Source: Nocardioides sp. R-C-SC26
GTDB lineage: Bacteria > Actinomycetota > Actinomycetes > Propionibacteriales > Nocardioidaceae
Assembly: GCF_021246465.1 (NCBI RefSeq)
Contig: NZ_JAHRHK010000005.1
Location: 104,958-168,957, forward strand
Reading direction: 5' to 3'
Length of the DNA: 64,000 nt
Part shown: piece by piece, positions 16,468 to 25,248 of the stretch
Layout of the letters: every line of letters begins with the position of its first letter
Position numbering within the stretch: position 1 is the first letter of the stretch
Translations under genes and position numbers: made by a program
Notes under the pieces: model-generated
Told to the model about the DNA's origin: nothing
Seen by the model: the letters and a program-made list of their open reading frames with translations, nothing else
Database searches by the model: none

Positions 16468-18423
16468 GTGAGCATCCTTGACGACGCCCGTCCGGGCATG
16501 GACCTCGAGATCCGGCCTCAGGACGACCTCTTCGGACACGTCAACGGTCGCTGGCTGGAGGAGGAGGAGATCCCCTCCGACCGCTCGAGCTGGGGTCCTT
16601 TCGTCCAGCTCGCGGAGGTCGCCGAGGGCCAGGTCCGCGACATCATCGAGGCGCTGGCCGTCGACGGGTCTGATGGCCTCGACGCCGCGCGCCGCGACGA
16701 GGCCCGCAAGATCGGCGACCTCTACGCCACCTTCATGGACACCGCGACCATCGAGGCGCTCGGGGTCACGCCCGTGCAGCCGCTGCTCGACGCGGTGTCC
16801 GGTCTGCGGGACGTCCGTGATCTCGCAGCCTTCCTCGGCGAGTTCGAGCGCATCGGCGGCCACGGGATCTTCGGCAGCTACGTCGACACCGACAGCAAGG
16901 ACTCCGACCGGTACCTGTTCAACCTCTACCAGGGCGGGCTCGGACTCCCTGACGAGTCGTACTACCGCGACGACAAGTTCGCCGAGATCCGCTCCGCCTA
17001 CCTGGCCTATCTCACGACCCTGCTCGGTCTCGGCGGTCACACCGACCCCTCCGCGGGTGCCGAGACGGTGCTGGCGATCGACACGCGCATCGCGGCGGGG
17101 CACTGGGAGCGCGCAGAGACGCGTGACGTCCAGAAGACCTACAACCTGACGACGTTCGACGAGCTGAACCGCCTCTGCCCGAGCTTCGACTGGCACGCGT
17201 ACGTGATCAACCTCGGCGGCAGCGAGGCGATGCTCGCCGAGACCTGCGTACGTCAGCCGTCGTTCTTCAGCCACCTCGACGGCGTCCTGGGTGAGGTCGC
17301 GATCGAGGAGTGGCGGGTGTGGCTGCTCAGCCATGTGCTGCGTTCGGCCGCGCCGTACCTCAGCGACGACTTCGTGCGGACCAACTTCGAGTTCTACGGC
17401 AAGACCCTCAGCGGCACCCCGGAGTTGCGAGCGCGGTGGAAGCGTGGCGTCTCCCTCGTCGAGGGCGCGATGGGCGAGGCGGTGGGGCGCGAGTACGTGG
17501 CACGCCACTTCCCCCCGACGTCCAAGGCCCTGATGGACGACCTGGTGAAGAACCTCCTCGAGGCCTACCGCCAGTCGATCAGCGAGCTGGACTGGATGAC
17601 GGAGGAGACCAAGCAGCGGGCCTACGACAAGCTCGCCACCTTCCGACCCAAGATCGGCTACCCGGACGAGTTCCGCGACTACAGCGGACTGACCGTGGTC
17701 CGAGGCGACCTGGTGGCGAACGTGCACGCGGCCGCGGCGTTCGAGACCGACCGTCAGCTGGCGAAGCTCGGCTCGCCCGTCGACCGCGACGAGTGGTTCA
17801 TGCTGCCGCAGACCGTGAACGCCTACTACAACCCGGGCACCAACGAGATCTGTTTCCCCGCAGGCATCCTGCAGCGGCCGTTCTTCGCTCCCGACGCCCG
17901 ACCGGAGGAGAACTACGGCGGCATCGGTGCGGTGATCGGACACGAGGTCGGCCACGGCTTCGACGACCAGGGCGCGCAGTACGACGGCGCGGGCAACCTC
18001 AACGACTGGTGGACCGCCAGCGACAAGACCGCGTTCGAGGCCAAGTCGAAGGCGCTGGCCGAGCAGTACGACGCCTTCACGCCGCGCGACCTCCCCGGGG
18101 AGAACGTGAACGGGTCGCTCACCGTCGGGGAGAACATCGGCGATCTCGGCGGCCTGACCATCGGCCATCGCGCCTTCGTGATCAGCAAGGGCGGTGCGCC
18201 GTCGCTGGAGGAGCGTCGCCGCCTCTTCATGAACTGGGCCTACGTCTGGCGCACCAAGCGCCGCGAGGAGCTCTCCCGCCAGTACCTCACCACCGACCCC
18301 CACTCCCCGCCGGAGTTCCGCGCGAACATCGTGCGGAACCTCGACGAGTTCCACGAGGTCTTCTCCACCGCTCCCGGCGACGGGCTCTGGCTCGATCCCG
18401 CCGACCGGGTCCGGATCTGGTAG
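16468..18423 (+). CDS. M13 family (neprilysin-like) zinc metallopeptidase
   Basis: Protein of 651 residues, full family length. Signature motifs: NAYYNPGTNEICFPAGILQ, VIGHEVGHGFDDQGAQYD with HExxH (His, Glu, His), and GENIGDLGGL giving the third zinc ligand Glu. No signal peptide or N-terminal membrane helix is visible, so it is cytoplasmic or exported by another route, as for other bacterial PepO proteins. It cleaves oligopeptides on the N-terminal side of hydrophobic residues. GTG 16468 lies 6 nt after TACGCT: leaderless. Confidence 0.95.
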   Translation: MSILDDARPGMDLEIRPQDDLFGHVNGRWLEEEEIPSDRSSWGPFVQLAEVAEGQVRDIIEALAVDGSDGLDAARRDEARKIGDLYATFMDTATIEALGVTPVQPLLDAVSGLRDVRDLAAFLGEFERIGGHGIFGSYVDTDSKDSDRYLFNLYQGGLGLPDESYYRDDKFAEIRSAYLAYLTTLLGLGGHTDPSAGAETVLAIDTRIAAGHWERAETRDVQKTYNLTTFDELNRLCPSFDWHAYVINLGGSEAMLAETCVRQPSFFSHLDGVLGEVAIEEWRVWLLSHVLRSAAPYLSDDFVRTNFEFYGKTLSGTPELRARWKRGVSLVEGAMGEAVGREYVARHFPPTSKALMDDLVKNLLEAYRQSISELDWMTEETKQRAYDKLATFRPKIGYPDEFRDYSGLTVVRGDLVANVHAAAAFETDRQLAKLGSPVDRDEWFMLPQTVNAYYNPGTNEICFPAGILQRPFFAPDARPEENYGGIGAVIGHEVGHGFDDQGAQYDGAGNLNDWWTASDKTAFEAKSKALAEQYDAFTPRDLPGENVNGSLTVGENIGDLGGLTIGHRAFVISKGGAPSLEERRRLFMNWAYVWRTKRREELSRQYLTTDPHSPPEFRANIVRNLDEFHEVFSTAPGDGLWLDPADRVRIW

Positions 18424-18457
18424 CTGACCTCGGTCGTGGCCCCGCTACGGTGCGGCC

Positions 18458-18745
18458 ATGCCCGACTTCGACGACGCCGCGGTGACCGCCGTGCTGGCGC
18501 ACATGAACGACGACCACACCGACGACAGCCTGCTCATCGCCCGGGCGTTCGGCGTTCCGGGGGCGACGTCGTCGACGATGACGGGCTTCGACGGCGAGGG
18601 CGGAGTGTGGGACGTCGACGGTCAGACCGTCCGCATCGGGTGGCCGGCCGGGCCGATCACCGAGCGCGCCGAGGTGCGCCGCGAGATCGTGGCGCTCTAC
18701 GACGCCGCGTGCGAACGCCTCGGCCTCGAGCCCCGGCCGCACTGA
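18458..18745 (+). CDS. DUF2470 domain protein
   Basis: Protein of 95 residues matching the DUF2470 domain often found at the end of haem-oxygenase-like or pyridoxamine-oxidase-like (HugZ/PPOX) proteins: VLAHMNDDHTDDSLLIARAFG with the conserved HMN-DH, then RIGWPAGPITERAEVRREIVALYDAA. Here it is a stand-alone domain. A haem-related role is suggested by family context only. ATG 18458 is 6 nt after TACGGT, a leaderless start. Confidence 0.8.
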   Translation: MPDFDDAAVTAVLAHMNDDHTDDSLLIARAFGVPGATSSTMTGFDGEGGVWDVDGQTVRIGWPAGPITERAEVRREIVALYDAACERLGLEPRPH

Positions 18746-18835
18746 CCGCCGTCTCGGACGGCGCGGCGGCTGGTCGTCCACAACGACCGCCCAGGCCCGC
18801 GCGGGGATGTCGGGTGACGCTGGTAGACAGCAGTC

Positions 18836-20929
18836 ATGAGCAGCGCCGACCTCGACGTCACGACCGTCCGCGACCAGGCCGAGCATCACCTGCGGGCCCT
18901 GGTCGGACGCGACGACGTCACGCTGCACGAGGACCAGTGGACGGCGATCGCCGCGCTCGTCGTCGACCGTCGTCGCGCGTTGGTGGTGCAGCGGACGGGC
19001 TGGGGGAAGTCGGCGGTCTACTTCGTCGCCACCCTGCTGCTCCGGGCGACCGGCGCAGGCCCCACGGTGATCGTCTCTCCCCTGCTCGCTCTCATGCGCA
19101 ACCAGATCGCCGCAGCCGAGCGCGCGGGCATCCGCGCAGCCACGATCAACTCCACCAACCTGGAGGAGTGGGATCAGGCGCACGCGGCCATCGCCGCGGG
19201 GGAGATCGATGTCCTGCTCGTCAGTCCGGAGCGACTGAACAACCCCGGCTTCCGCGACGAGGTGCTGCCCCGTCTCGCCGCCACGTGCGGCTTGCTCGTC
19301 GTCGACGAGGCTCACTGCATCAGCGACTGGGGCCACGACTTCCGGCCCGACTACCGCCGCATCCGCACCCTGCTCGGCGACCTGCCGAGCGGCATCCCGG
19401 TGCTGGCGACGACCGCCACGGCGAACGCGCGGGTGACCGCGGACGTCGCCGAGCAGCTCGGCGCCGACACCGTCGTGCTGCGGGGCTCCCTCGACCGTGA
19501 CTCGCTGCGCCTGGGCGTCGTGCGACTCCCGACGATCGAGCAGCGACTGGCCTGGCTCGCCGACCACCTCGACCGTCAGTCCGGATCCGGGATCGTCTAC
19601 TGCCTGACCGTCGCGGCCACCCAGGAGGTCGCCGACTACCTCCGCTCGCGCGGACACGACGTCGCCGCCTACTCCGGGCAGACCGAGCCGACCGAGCGGA
19701 TGGCGCTGGAGGAGGGCCTGGTCAGCGGGCGCCTCAAGGCGTTGATCGCGACGAGCGCACTCGGTATGGGTTTCGACGCCACCCTGGGCTTCGTGGTCAA
19801 CCTCGGTGCTCCGCAGTCGCCGGTCGCCTACTACCAGCAGGTCGGTCGCGCCGGTCGCGGCACCGCCGAGGCGACCGTGGTGCTCCTGCCCGGCACCGAG
19901 GACCGCGACATCTGGGCCTACTTCGCCTCGTTGAGCTTCCCGCCCGAGCGGCTGGTCCGCGAGACACTCGCCGTCCTCGAGGAAGAGGGCCGCCCGCTCG
20001 GCCCTGGCGCGTTGGAGACACGGGTCGAGCTCTCTCGCTCGCGGTTGGAGCAGATGCTCAAGGTGCTCGACGTCGACGGCGCCGTGCGACGCGTCCGGTC
20101 GGGCTGGGAGGCCACCGGGGAGCCGTGGCACTACGACGAGCAGCGGTACCAGCGCGTCCGGGAGGCGCGCGAGCGCGAGCAGCAGGCGATGCTCGACTAC
20201 CAACGCACGACCGGGTGCCGGATGCGCTTCCTGCGCGATCAGCTCGACGACGACGGCGCGACCGACTGCGGACGTTGCGACAACTGCGGCGGACTGTCCC
20301 TCGACGCGGCGGTCTCCCAGGACGCCGTCGACCAGGCGCAGCGGCGACTGGCGCGACCCGGCGTCCCGGTGGCGCCGCGCAAGATGTGGCCGACCGGTCT
20401 GGCAGCCATGGGCATCGCGGCGAAGGGCAAGATCACCGGGGCGGAGGAGGGTCGAGCCGTCGCGCGGTTGACCGATCTCGGGTACGGCGGAGCGTTGCGG
20501 GAACTGTTCGCCGAGACTGCACCCGACGGGCCGGTGCCCCTCCCGCTCGTGCGCGCCGTCGTCGAGGTGCTGCAGGACTGGCAGCCCGAGGTCGACGCGA
20601 TCGTGGTCGTGGAGTCCGCCCGTCGCCCTCACCTGACCGCGGATCTGGCCGACGGCCTCTCGCGCTACCTGCAGGTCCCGATGGTCGGGCGCTATGCGAT
20701 CGTCGATCCCGACGTCGCGCCGAGTCAGGGCGCGACGAACTCCGCGCACCGCGTGGCCGCCGTCGGGCGACGCTTCGACCTGGATCTCGGCGCCGACGTC
20801 GCGGGGCGGTCGGTGCTGGTGGTCGACGACCAGGTCGGCACCGGGTGGACCCTCACCAGCGCCGCCGTGGCGCTGCGCGCACGGGGTGCGACCCGGGTCC
20901 TCCCGCTGGTGCTCGCCGCCGGCGCCTGA
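18836..20929 (+). CDS. recQ: RecQ-family DNA helicase fused to a phosphoribosyltransferase-like domain
   Basis: Protein of 697 residues. Helicase core: DQWTAIAALV, VQRTGWGKSAVYF (motif I), VVDEAHCISDWGHDFRPDYRRI (DEAH), LATTATAN (III), GIVYCLTV, and QQVGRAGRG (VI). RecQ zinc site CRMRFLRDQL plus CGRCDNCGG. After it, instead of an HRDC domain, residues about 560-697 look like a PRTase: VDAIVVVESARRP, VAAVGRRFDL and SVLVVDDQVGTGWTL, a PRPP-loop-like hairpin (DDQVGTG). Unwinds DNA 3'-5' in recombination or repair; the role of the PRTase part is unknown. A weak TAGACA lies 6 nt upstream of the ATG. Confidence 0.9.
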   Translation: MSSADLDVTTVRDQAEHHLRALVGRDDVTLHEDQWTAIAALVVDRRRALVVQRTGWGKSAVYFVATLLLRATGAGPTVIVSPLLALMRNQIAAAERAGIRAATINSTNLEEWDQAHAAIAAGEIDVLLVSPERLNNPGFRDEVLPRLAATCGLLVVDEAHCISDWGHDFRPDYRRIRTLLGDLPSGIPVLATTATANARVTADVAEQLGADTVVLRGSLDRDSLRLGVVRLPTIEQRLAWLADHLDRQSGSGIVYCLTVAATQEVADYLRSRGHDVAAYSGQTEPTERMALEEGLVSGRLKALIATSALGMGFDATLGFVVNLGAPQSPVAYYQQVGRAGRGTAEATVVLLPGTEDRDIWAYFASLSFPPERLVRETLAVLEEEGRPLGPGALETRVELSRSRLEQMLKVLDVDGAVRRVRSGWEATGEPWHYDEQRYQRVREAREREQQAMLDYQRTTGCRMRFLRDQLDDDGATDCGRCDNCGGLSLDAAVSQDAVDQAQRRLARPGVPVAPRKMWPTGLAAMGIAAKGKITGAEEGRAVARLTDLGYGGALRELFAETAPDGPVPLPLVRAVVEVLQDWQPEVDAIVVVESARRPHLTADLADGLSRYLQVPMVGRYAIVDPDVAPSQGATNSAHRVAAVGRRFDLDLGADVAGRSVLVVDDQVGTGWTLTSAAVALRARGATRVLPLVLAAGA

Positions 20930-20951
20930 GGACGCCCTCGCGGGCGGATCG

Positions 20952-20986
20952 CCGGCACCGTGTGGCCGGTGGCCACACGGTGCCGG
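20952..20986. terminator. Bidirectional hairpin terminator
   Basis: Perfect 16-bp stem (CCGGCACCGTGTGGCC with its complement) and GGT loop between the convergent recQ and collagen-like genes. Confidence 0.8.
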
Positions 20987-20991
20987 GGCAA

Positions 20992-21741
20992 TCACGGAGC
21001 GGCGTTCACGCAGACGATCCTGATATTCAGGCTCAGGTCGAAGGCGGAGGAGTTGTATCCCGCCACACGGCCCTGGGTCGAGGTGTTGACCACAGCGGAT
21101 ACCGGAATGGCGTCGTTGTTGCCGCTCCACCAGCCGGAGACGCTCATGAGAACTTTGCCGGCCGCACAGCTCATTGTCGTCGAGTTGCCTTGCCCGGCCA
21201 GAACCGGGATCGAGGATGTGGAAGTGGTGTATCCGGTGATCCCCGAGGCACCCGCAGGACCTTGTGCACCCGCGGGCCCCTGGGCACCCGCGGGTCCGGC
21301 CGGCCCCGGGACACCTGCCGGTCCAGCAGGGCCCTGGAGTCCGGCTGGGCCACGTTCGCCGACCGCCCCCGTATCGCCCGCGGGGCCTGCCGGGCCACGC
21401 TCACCAACGGCACCCCGCGGACCCGCCGGCCCCAATGATCCGTCGGCGCCGGCGGGGCCCGGTGCACCGGTCGGCCCCGTCTTGCCGCGGAGCGCCTTCT
21501 TGGTCGATGGCGCGAGGTCGATGAGCTTGATGGTGCCGTTCTTGATGTCCGCACTCGTGATCGCCCGCGCGGCGACGGCGCCGCCTGCGAACGATCCCAG
21601 GAGGGCCAGCGAAGCGATGCCCACGACGGCGGCGTGCGAGGCGCGGACGCGGAGTCGGCCCGGCAGGATCTCCTCCGAGCTGGCCTGCCCGGTGGAGTCG
21701 GGAGTCTGTGATGAGCGTGCGTGACGGCGAATGGTCGACAT
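20992..21741 (-). CDS. Collagen-like triple-helix repeat surface protein
   Basis: Protein of 249 residues. N-terminal cytosolic peptide, then a hydrophobic segment ([25 protein letters not shown]) that is a signal peptide or anchor. A short domain ([24 protein letters not shown]) is typical of actinobacterial collagen-like proteins. Residues about 86-165 are Gly-X-Y triplets rich in GPA and GPAG. The C-terminal 80 residues form a globular cap with two Cys (TMSCAAGK and RIVCVNAAP). ATG 21741 is 7 nt after TAGCGT, so leaderless. A GAGTG-N5-CACTC palindrome 32 bp above the -10 ties it to the LAL regulator encoded just upstream. Confidence 0.85.
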   Translation of the reverse strand: MSTIRRHARSSQTPDSTGQASSEEILPGRLRVRASHAAVVGIASLALLGSFAGGAVAARAITSADIKNGTIKLIDLAPSTKKALRGKTGPTGAPGPAGADGSLGPAGPRGAVGERGPAGPAGDTGAVGERGPAGLQGPAGPAGVPGPAGPAGAQGPAGAQGPAGASGITGYTTSTSSIPVLAGQGNSTTMSCAAGKVLMSVSGWWSGNNDAIPVSAVVNTSTQGRVAGYNSSAFDLSLNIRIVCVNAAP

Positions 21742-21777
21742 GCCTCGCACGCTAAGGATGTCCAGGGTACCGACGCC

Positions 21778-21794
21778 TGAGTGAGCACCACTCA
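21778..21794. promoter_or_regulatory. LAL-type operator upstream of the collagen-like gene
   Basis: TGAGTG-N5-CACTCA, centre 21786. The -10 box TAGCGT of the collagen-like gene (read on the - strand) begins at 21754, 32 bp away, the same spacing as at the three other boxes in this window. It lies between the LAL regulator gene and the collagen-like gene. Confidence 0.6.
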
Positions 21795-21841
21795 ATTCGA
21801 CGCGCGCGCCGGCACGGAGCCTGGCTCGCGCCGGCCTGCGA

Positions 21842-24406
21842 TCAGGGCGAGGGCGGTCGAAGCGCTTGAGTCAGCTCGTGGCGGGACCGCACGCCGAGCT
21901 TGTCGTAGGCGCGGGAGAGGTGGTTCTCCACGGTGCGGACCGACAGGGTGAGCCGGTCGGCGATGGCGATGTTGCTGGCGCCGCCGGCAGCCATCAGGGC
22001 GATCTCGCGTTCGCGCGGCGTCAGGCCGGGATCGCGCAGGTGCCAGAGCAGCGGGGTGCGTGGTCCACCGACCTGGGTCGCCCAGGTCTGCGCACGCTCG
22101 CGCCACGACGCCGACTCGGCGACGTCGACATGCAGACGCGCTGCCACGGCGCCGGCCTCAGCGGCGGAGAGCCAGGCGCCCAACTCGGCGAACCCGATGG
22201 CCGCCGTCTCGGCTGCTCGGACGTCGCGATCCTCCAGGCCACGGGCCAGGGAGCGCCGAGCCGTCAGCAGGGGGGCCGAGCCAGGGCACCGCGCCAGCGT
22301 CGCGACGGTGTCGGTCGGATCGTCCATCCGGAGCCGCTCGTGCACGATCCAGGCCACCGTCGACAGGGCGCCCGCCTGCTCTGCGGCGTCCTGTGCGTCA
22401 CGCAGGAGACGCACGGCCCGGCCCGGCGCTCCCGAGGCGTGCACGAGCCAGGCATGGGCGATCGGCGTCTGATGCAGCAGGAACCCGACGCCGCCGCTCG
22501 CGTCGCGCAGCTGCCGCTGCAGGTCCTCGTCGGCCCGCCCTTGCGAGCCCGCACAGATGGCGAGGTTCTCCAGCGCGATCCGCCGGCAGTCGACCATTTT
22601 GGCCTCATCGGCCGCCGAGAGGGCCCGTCGGGCCCAGGTCTCCGAGCGCTCCAGGTCGCCGCTGTGCAGCCATCCGTTGCCGACGTTGAGCGCCGCCCAG
22701 GCGCGCGCCCGCAGCACACCGGCCTCGATCGCCTCGGCGTGTGCGCGGCGCGCGTAGTCCAGCGACGAGGAGAGGTGGCCGTGATGACACAGAGCATGAC
22801 TGGCGATGATTAGCGAGACCAGTCGTGCACCCGGGATCGTCGACTCGGCTCCCCGCAACGCGTCCTCGTGCCCGGTGGTCGCGATCTGGATGGCGGTCCC
22901 CGTGTCACCGAGGACGGTGGTGGCGTGAGCGCGGCTGGTGGCGATCAACGCGGTGAACGCCGCGGGACGCTCCGGATCGGGTGGCAGGGAGTCGAGGCGC
23001 TGCACCGCCTCGGCCGCACGGCCCGCGTAGGTCAGACCGTTGGCCTCGGCGATGCGCAACGCCTCGCGCCCCCAGGTCGCCTCGGCGGGCAGCCTGGCTG
23101 CCTGGGTGGTCAGTGCCATCGTGCCGGCATCGACGTCGAACCGGGTCCAGAGCTCGATGTCGTGGAGCTGGAGCGCGAGCTGCACCGCCGGCAGCCCGGC
23201 CGGCGCGACTTCGAGAGCGTCCTTGAGTACCGAGACCGCAGCGTCGGCGTCACCGAGCTCGAGCAGGGCCGCTGCCTTGACCGAGGCAGCGGTCAGCGCG
23301 TCCGCGCCGCGGACGACCGCGGCGTCGGCCAGATCCAATGCCTGGCGCACGTCGCCGGCCGCGTCGGCCGCGCGCGCCGCCGTCAGCAGCTCGTCGCCGC
23401 CGACGTCACGACCGGCATCGATCGCGAGATGGGCGCGATGCGCGGGGTCGAGGCGGTCGTGCGCCGCGTCGAGGTAGTCACCCAGTCGGGCGCGCCGCTC
23501 GGTGTCCTCCACCCGCTGCCAGAGCACCTCGCCGAATAGCGGGTGCCGGAACCGCAGCGACGGCTGGCCGGCGACCTCGGTCGACTCGATGATGCCGACG
23601 CGTGCGAGGTCGGTGGCGGCCGCGGCGAACCCGAGCGCGTCGGCGAGCGCGGCATCCATCCGGCCGACCCCTGCCAGCAGGATCGCCAGCTCGCGTGACG
23701 TCGGCGCCAGCGCCTCGACCTGCTCGGCGACGATCGCCTCCAGCCGGGGCGGCACCCCGAGAGACCGCCGGGTCAGCCATCCCGAGGGGCCGACCTCGAG
23801 GTTGCCGGTCAGGCGAGCCTGCTGCACCAACTGCTCGATGAAGAGCGCGTTGCCGCGCGCACGCTGCCAGAGCTCGTCGACGAGCGTGGGGCTGACCTCG
23901 CCGCCGAGCAGCTCTGTGGCGAAGTCGTGGGTCTCCTCGACACTGAACGGATGCACGACCACCACCCGGGTCGAGGCCGACATCGCGAGCTCACGCACGG
24001 CCTCGGGAAGGACGCCGTCGGTCGTGCGTACGGTCGCCACCACCCGGACACCGCGCAGTCTCGCTTGCGCCACGACCGCCGCGGTGACGTCGTCGAGGTG
24101 GTCGATGTCATCCACCAGCACGGTGGTGACCTGTCTGAGTGCCGCGTGCGCGAGCGCCACCCGGGTGGCGGGGTCGGTGGCCTCGGCTCGCGGATCGATG
24201 ACCGGCCCGAGTGCGGCGAGCGGAACTCCGCGCAGAGCCTCCATGGCCCACACCCGCAGATCGCCGGCGTGCGCCGTCGCACCCAGCAGCCAGGATTTCC
24301 CGACGCCGGGCCCGCCCGCGAGGAGGACGGTCGCGACCGCCGGGTCCGCGCGAGCCTCGGAGATCGCGGCGACCAGACGGAGACGAGGGACGGCTGTGGC
24401 ACTCAT
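21842..24406 (-). CDS. LAL-type LuxR family transcriptional regulator 1
   Basis: Protein of 854 residues. N-terminal AAA/STAND ATPase: Walker A GGPGVGKS (31-38), Walker [15 protein letters not shown]; a long helical TPR-like middle (Ala/Leu-rich repeats, [19 protein letters not shown] and similar); C-terminal LuxR helix-turn-helix [44 protein letters not shown]. Proteins of this MalT-like class bind ATP and an inducer and activate transcription. ATG 24406 has a GAAGGGG ribosome site. It lies directly upstream of the collagen-like gene on the same strand with a palindrome between them, making that gene its probable target. Confidence 0.92.
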   Translation of the reverse strand: MSATAVPRLRLVAAISEARADPAVATVLLAGGPGVGKSWLLGATAHAGDLRVWAMEALRGVPLAALGPVIDPRAEATDPATRVALAHAALRQVTTVLVDDIDHLDDVTAAVVAQARLRGVRVVATVRTTDGVLPEAVRELAMSASTRVVVVHPFSVEETHDFATELLGGEVSPTLVDELWQRARGNALFIEQLVQQARLTGNLEVGPSGWLTRRSLGVPPRLEAIVAEQVEALAPTSRELAILLAGVGRMDAALADALGFAAAATDLARVGIIESTEVAGQPSLRFRHPLFGEVLWQRVEDTERRARLGDYLDAAHDRLDPAHRAHLAIDAGRDVGGDELLTAARAADAAGDVRQALDLADAAVVRGADALTAASVKAAALLELGDADAAVSVLKDALEVAPAGLPAVQLALQLHDIELWTRFDVDAGTMALTTQAARLPAEATWGREALRIAEANGLTYAGRAAEAVQRLDSLPPDPERPAAFTALIATSRAHATTVLGDTGTAIQIATTGHEDALRGAESTIPGARLVSLIIASHALCHHGHLSSSLDYARRAHAEAIEAGVLRARAWAALNVGNGWLHSGDLERSETWARRALSAADEAKMVDCRRIALENLAICAGSQGRADEDLQRQLRDASGGVGFLLHQTPIAHAWLVHASGAPGRAVRLLRDAQDAAEQAGALSTVAWIVHERLRMDDPTDTVATLARCPGSAPLLTARRSLARGLEDRDVRAAETAAIGFAELGAWLSAAEAGAVAARLHVDVAESASWRERAQTWATQVGGPRTPLLWHLRDPGLTPREREIALMAAGGASNIAIADRLTLSVRTVENHLSRAYDKLGVRSRHELTQALRPPSP

Positions 24407-24560
24407 GCTCGCCCCTTCGCGCTGCCCGGTGGTGGTCGTCCCGAGGCGGGCCAGGGTGCCAGGCGGCCGAGTCGATGTCGAACCGGCCCACTGCGGCTCA
24501 GGATGCTGATCCCCATGCGGTCGCGAGCGATCGCCGTCTTGCCGGCTTCGATCCGCGCGG

Positions 24561-25232
24561 TCAGCCCGCCAGCCCGAACTCCCAGACCAGCAGCTCGCTC
24601 GGCACCGCCGCCGTCACGTCGTGCGCCGGCTCGTCGGCGAACCGGAACGCGTCGCCGTCGGCGAGCGGCTCGGCGAGCGAGGATCGCAGCAGCGCACCGC
24701 GCGCCACGTAGACGTGCAGCAGCGGCGCTGTCGGGAGCGTGAGCGTCTCTCCGGCATCGAGGCGGGCCACGCTGAGCCGGGCGCCGGGCTGTGGCTGCAG
24801 CACCTCGACGAGCTCGCCCGTGACGAGCGCCGGCGTCGACGATGAGTACGACGGCGTTCCGTCGGCGTCGTCGGCCGCCGCGAGCCAGACCTGGACGAAC
24901 CGGGTCTGCGGCGCTGCGGCCACCTCGCTGTGATCCACACCGGCGCCGGCACGCAGATGCGCGAGCTGCCCGGCCTCGACGACCACCTCGGTGTCGCCGT
25001 CACGGTGCCGTAGAGCGCCCGAGACGACCCAGGTGACGATGTCGAGATCGCTGTGCCGATGGCTGTCGAACCCTCGGCCGGACGCGAGCAGATGATCGTC
25101 GTGGCACACCATCGGCCCGAAGCGGAGATTCGCCGGATCATAGGCGGCGCCGAAGGAGAAGGAGTGCCGCGTGACCCGCCCCTCGGCTCGTTCGACGAAC
25201 CTGGCAGAACCCCGGCGGATCTCGACCGTCAC
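24561..25232 (-). CDS. Pirin family (bicupin) protein
   Basis: Protein of 223 residues. Pirin hallmarks: RHSFSFGAAYDPANLRFG, HDDHLLASGRGFDSHRHSDLDIVTWVVSG with the metal-binding His residues, LAHLRAGAGVDHSE, and a second cupin half (LLHVYVARG ... ADGDAFRF). Bacterial pirins often have quercetinase or regulatory activity. I use GTG 25232 because CACAAT lies 7 nt before it; ATG 25238 or 25241 is possible and adds two or three residues. Divergent from the GH1 gene, with only 16 bp between the chosen starts. Confidence 0.85.
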   Translation of the reverse strand: MTVEIRRGSARFVERAEGRVTRHSFSFGAAYDPANLRFGPMVCHDDHLLASGRGFDSHRHSDLDIVTWVVSGALRHRDGDTEVVVEAGQLAHLRAGAGVDHSEVAAAPQTRFVQVWLAAADDADGTPSYSSSTPALVTGELVEVLQPQPGARLSVARLDAGETLTLPTAPLLHVYVARGALLRSSLAEPLADGDAFRFADEPAHDVTAAVPSELLVWEFGLAG

Positions 25233-25248
25233 GGGCATCATTGTGCCG

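Noticed and set aside
21250..21490. Repetitive DNA in the collagen-like gene considered as a CRISPR or tandem repeat array
   Set aside because: The repetition has a 9-base codon period encoding Gly-X-Y; no spacers or fixed-length repeats.
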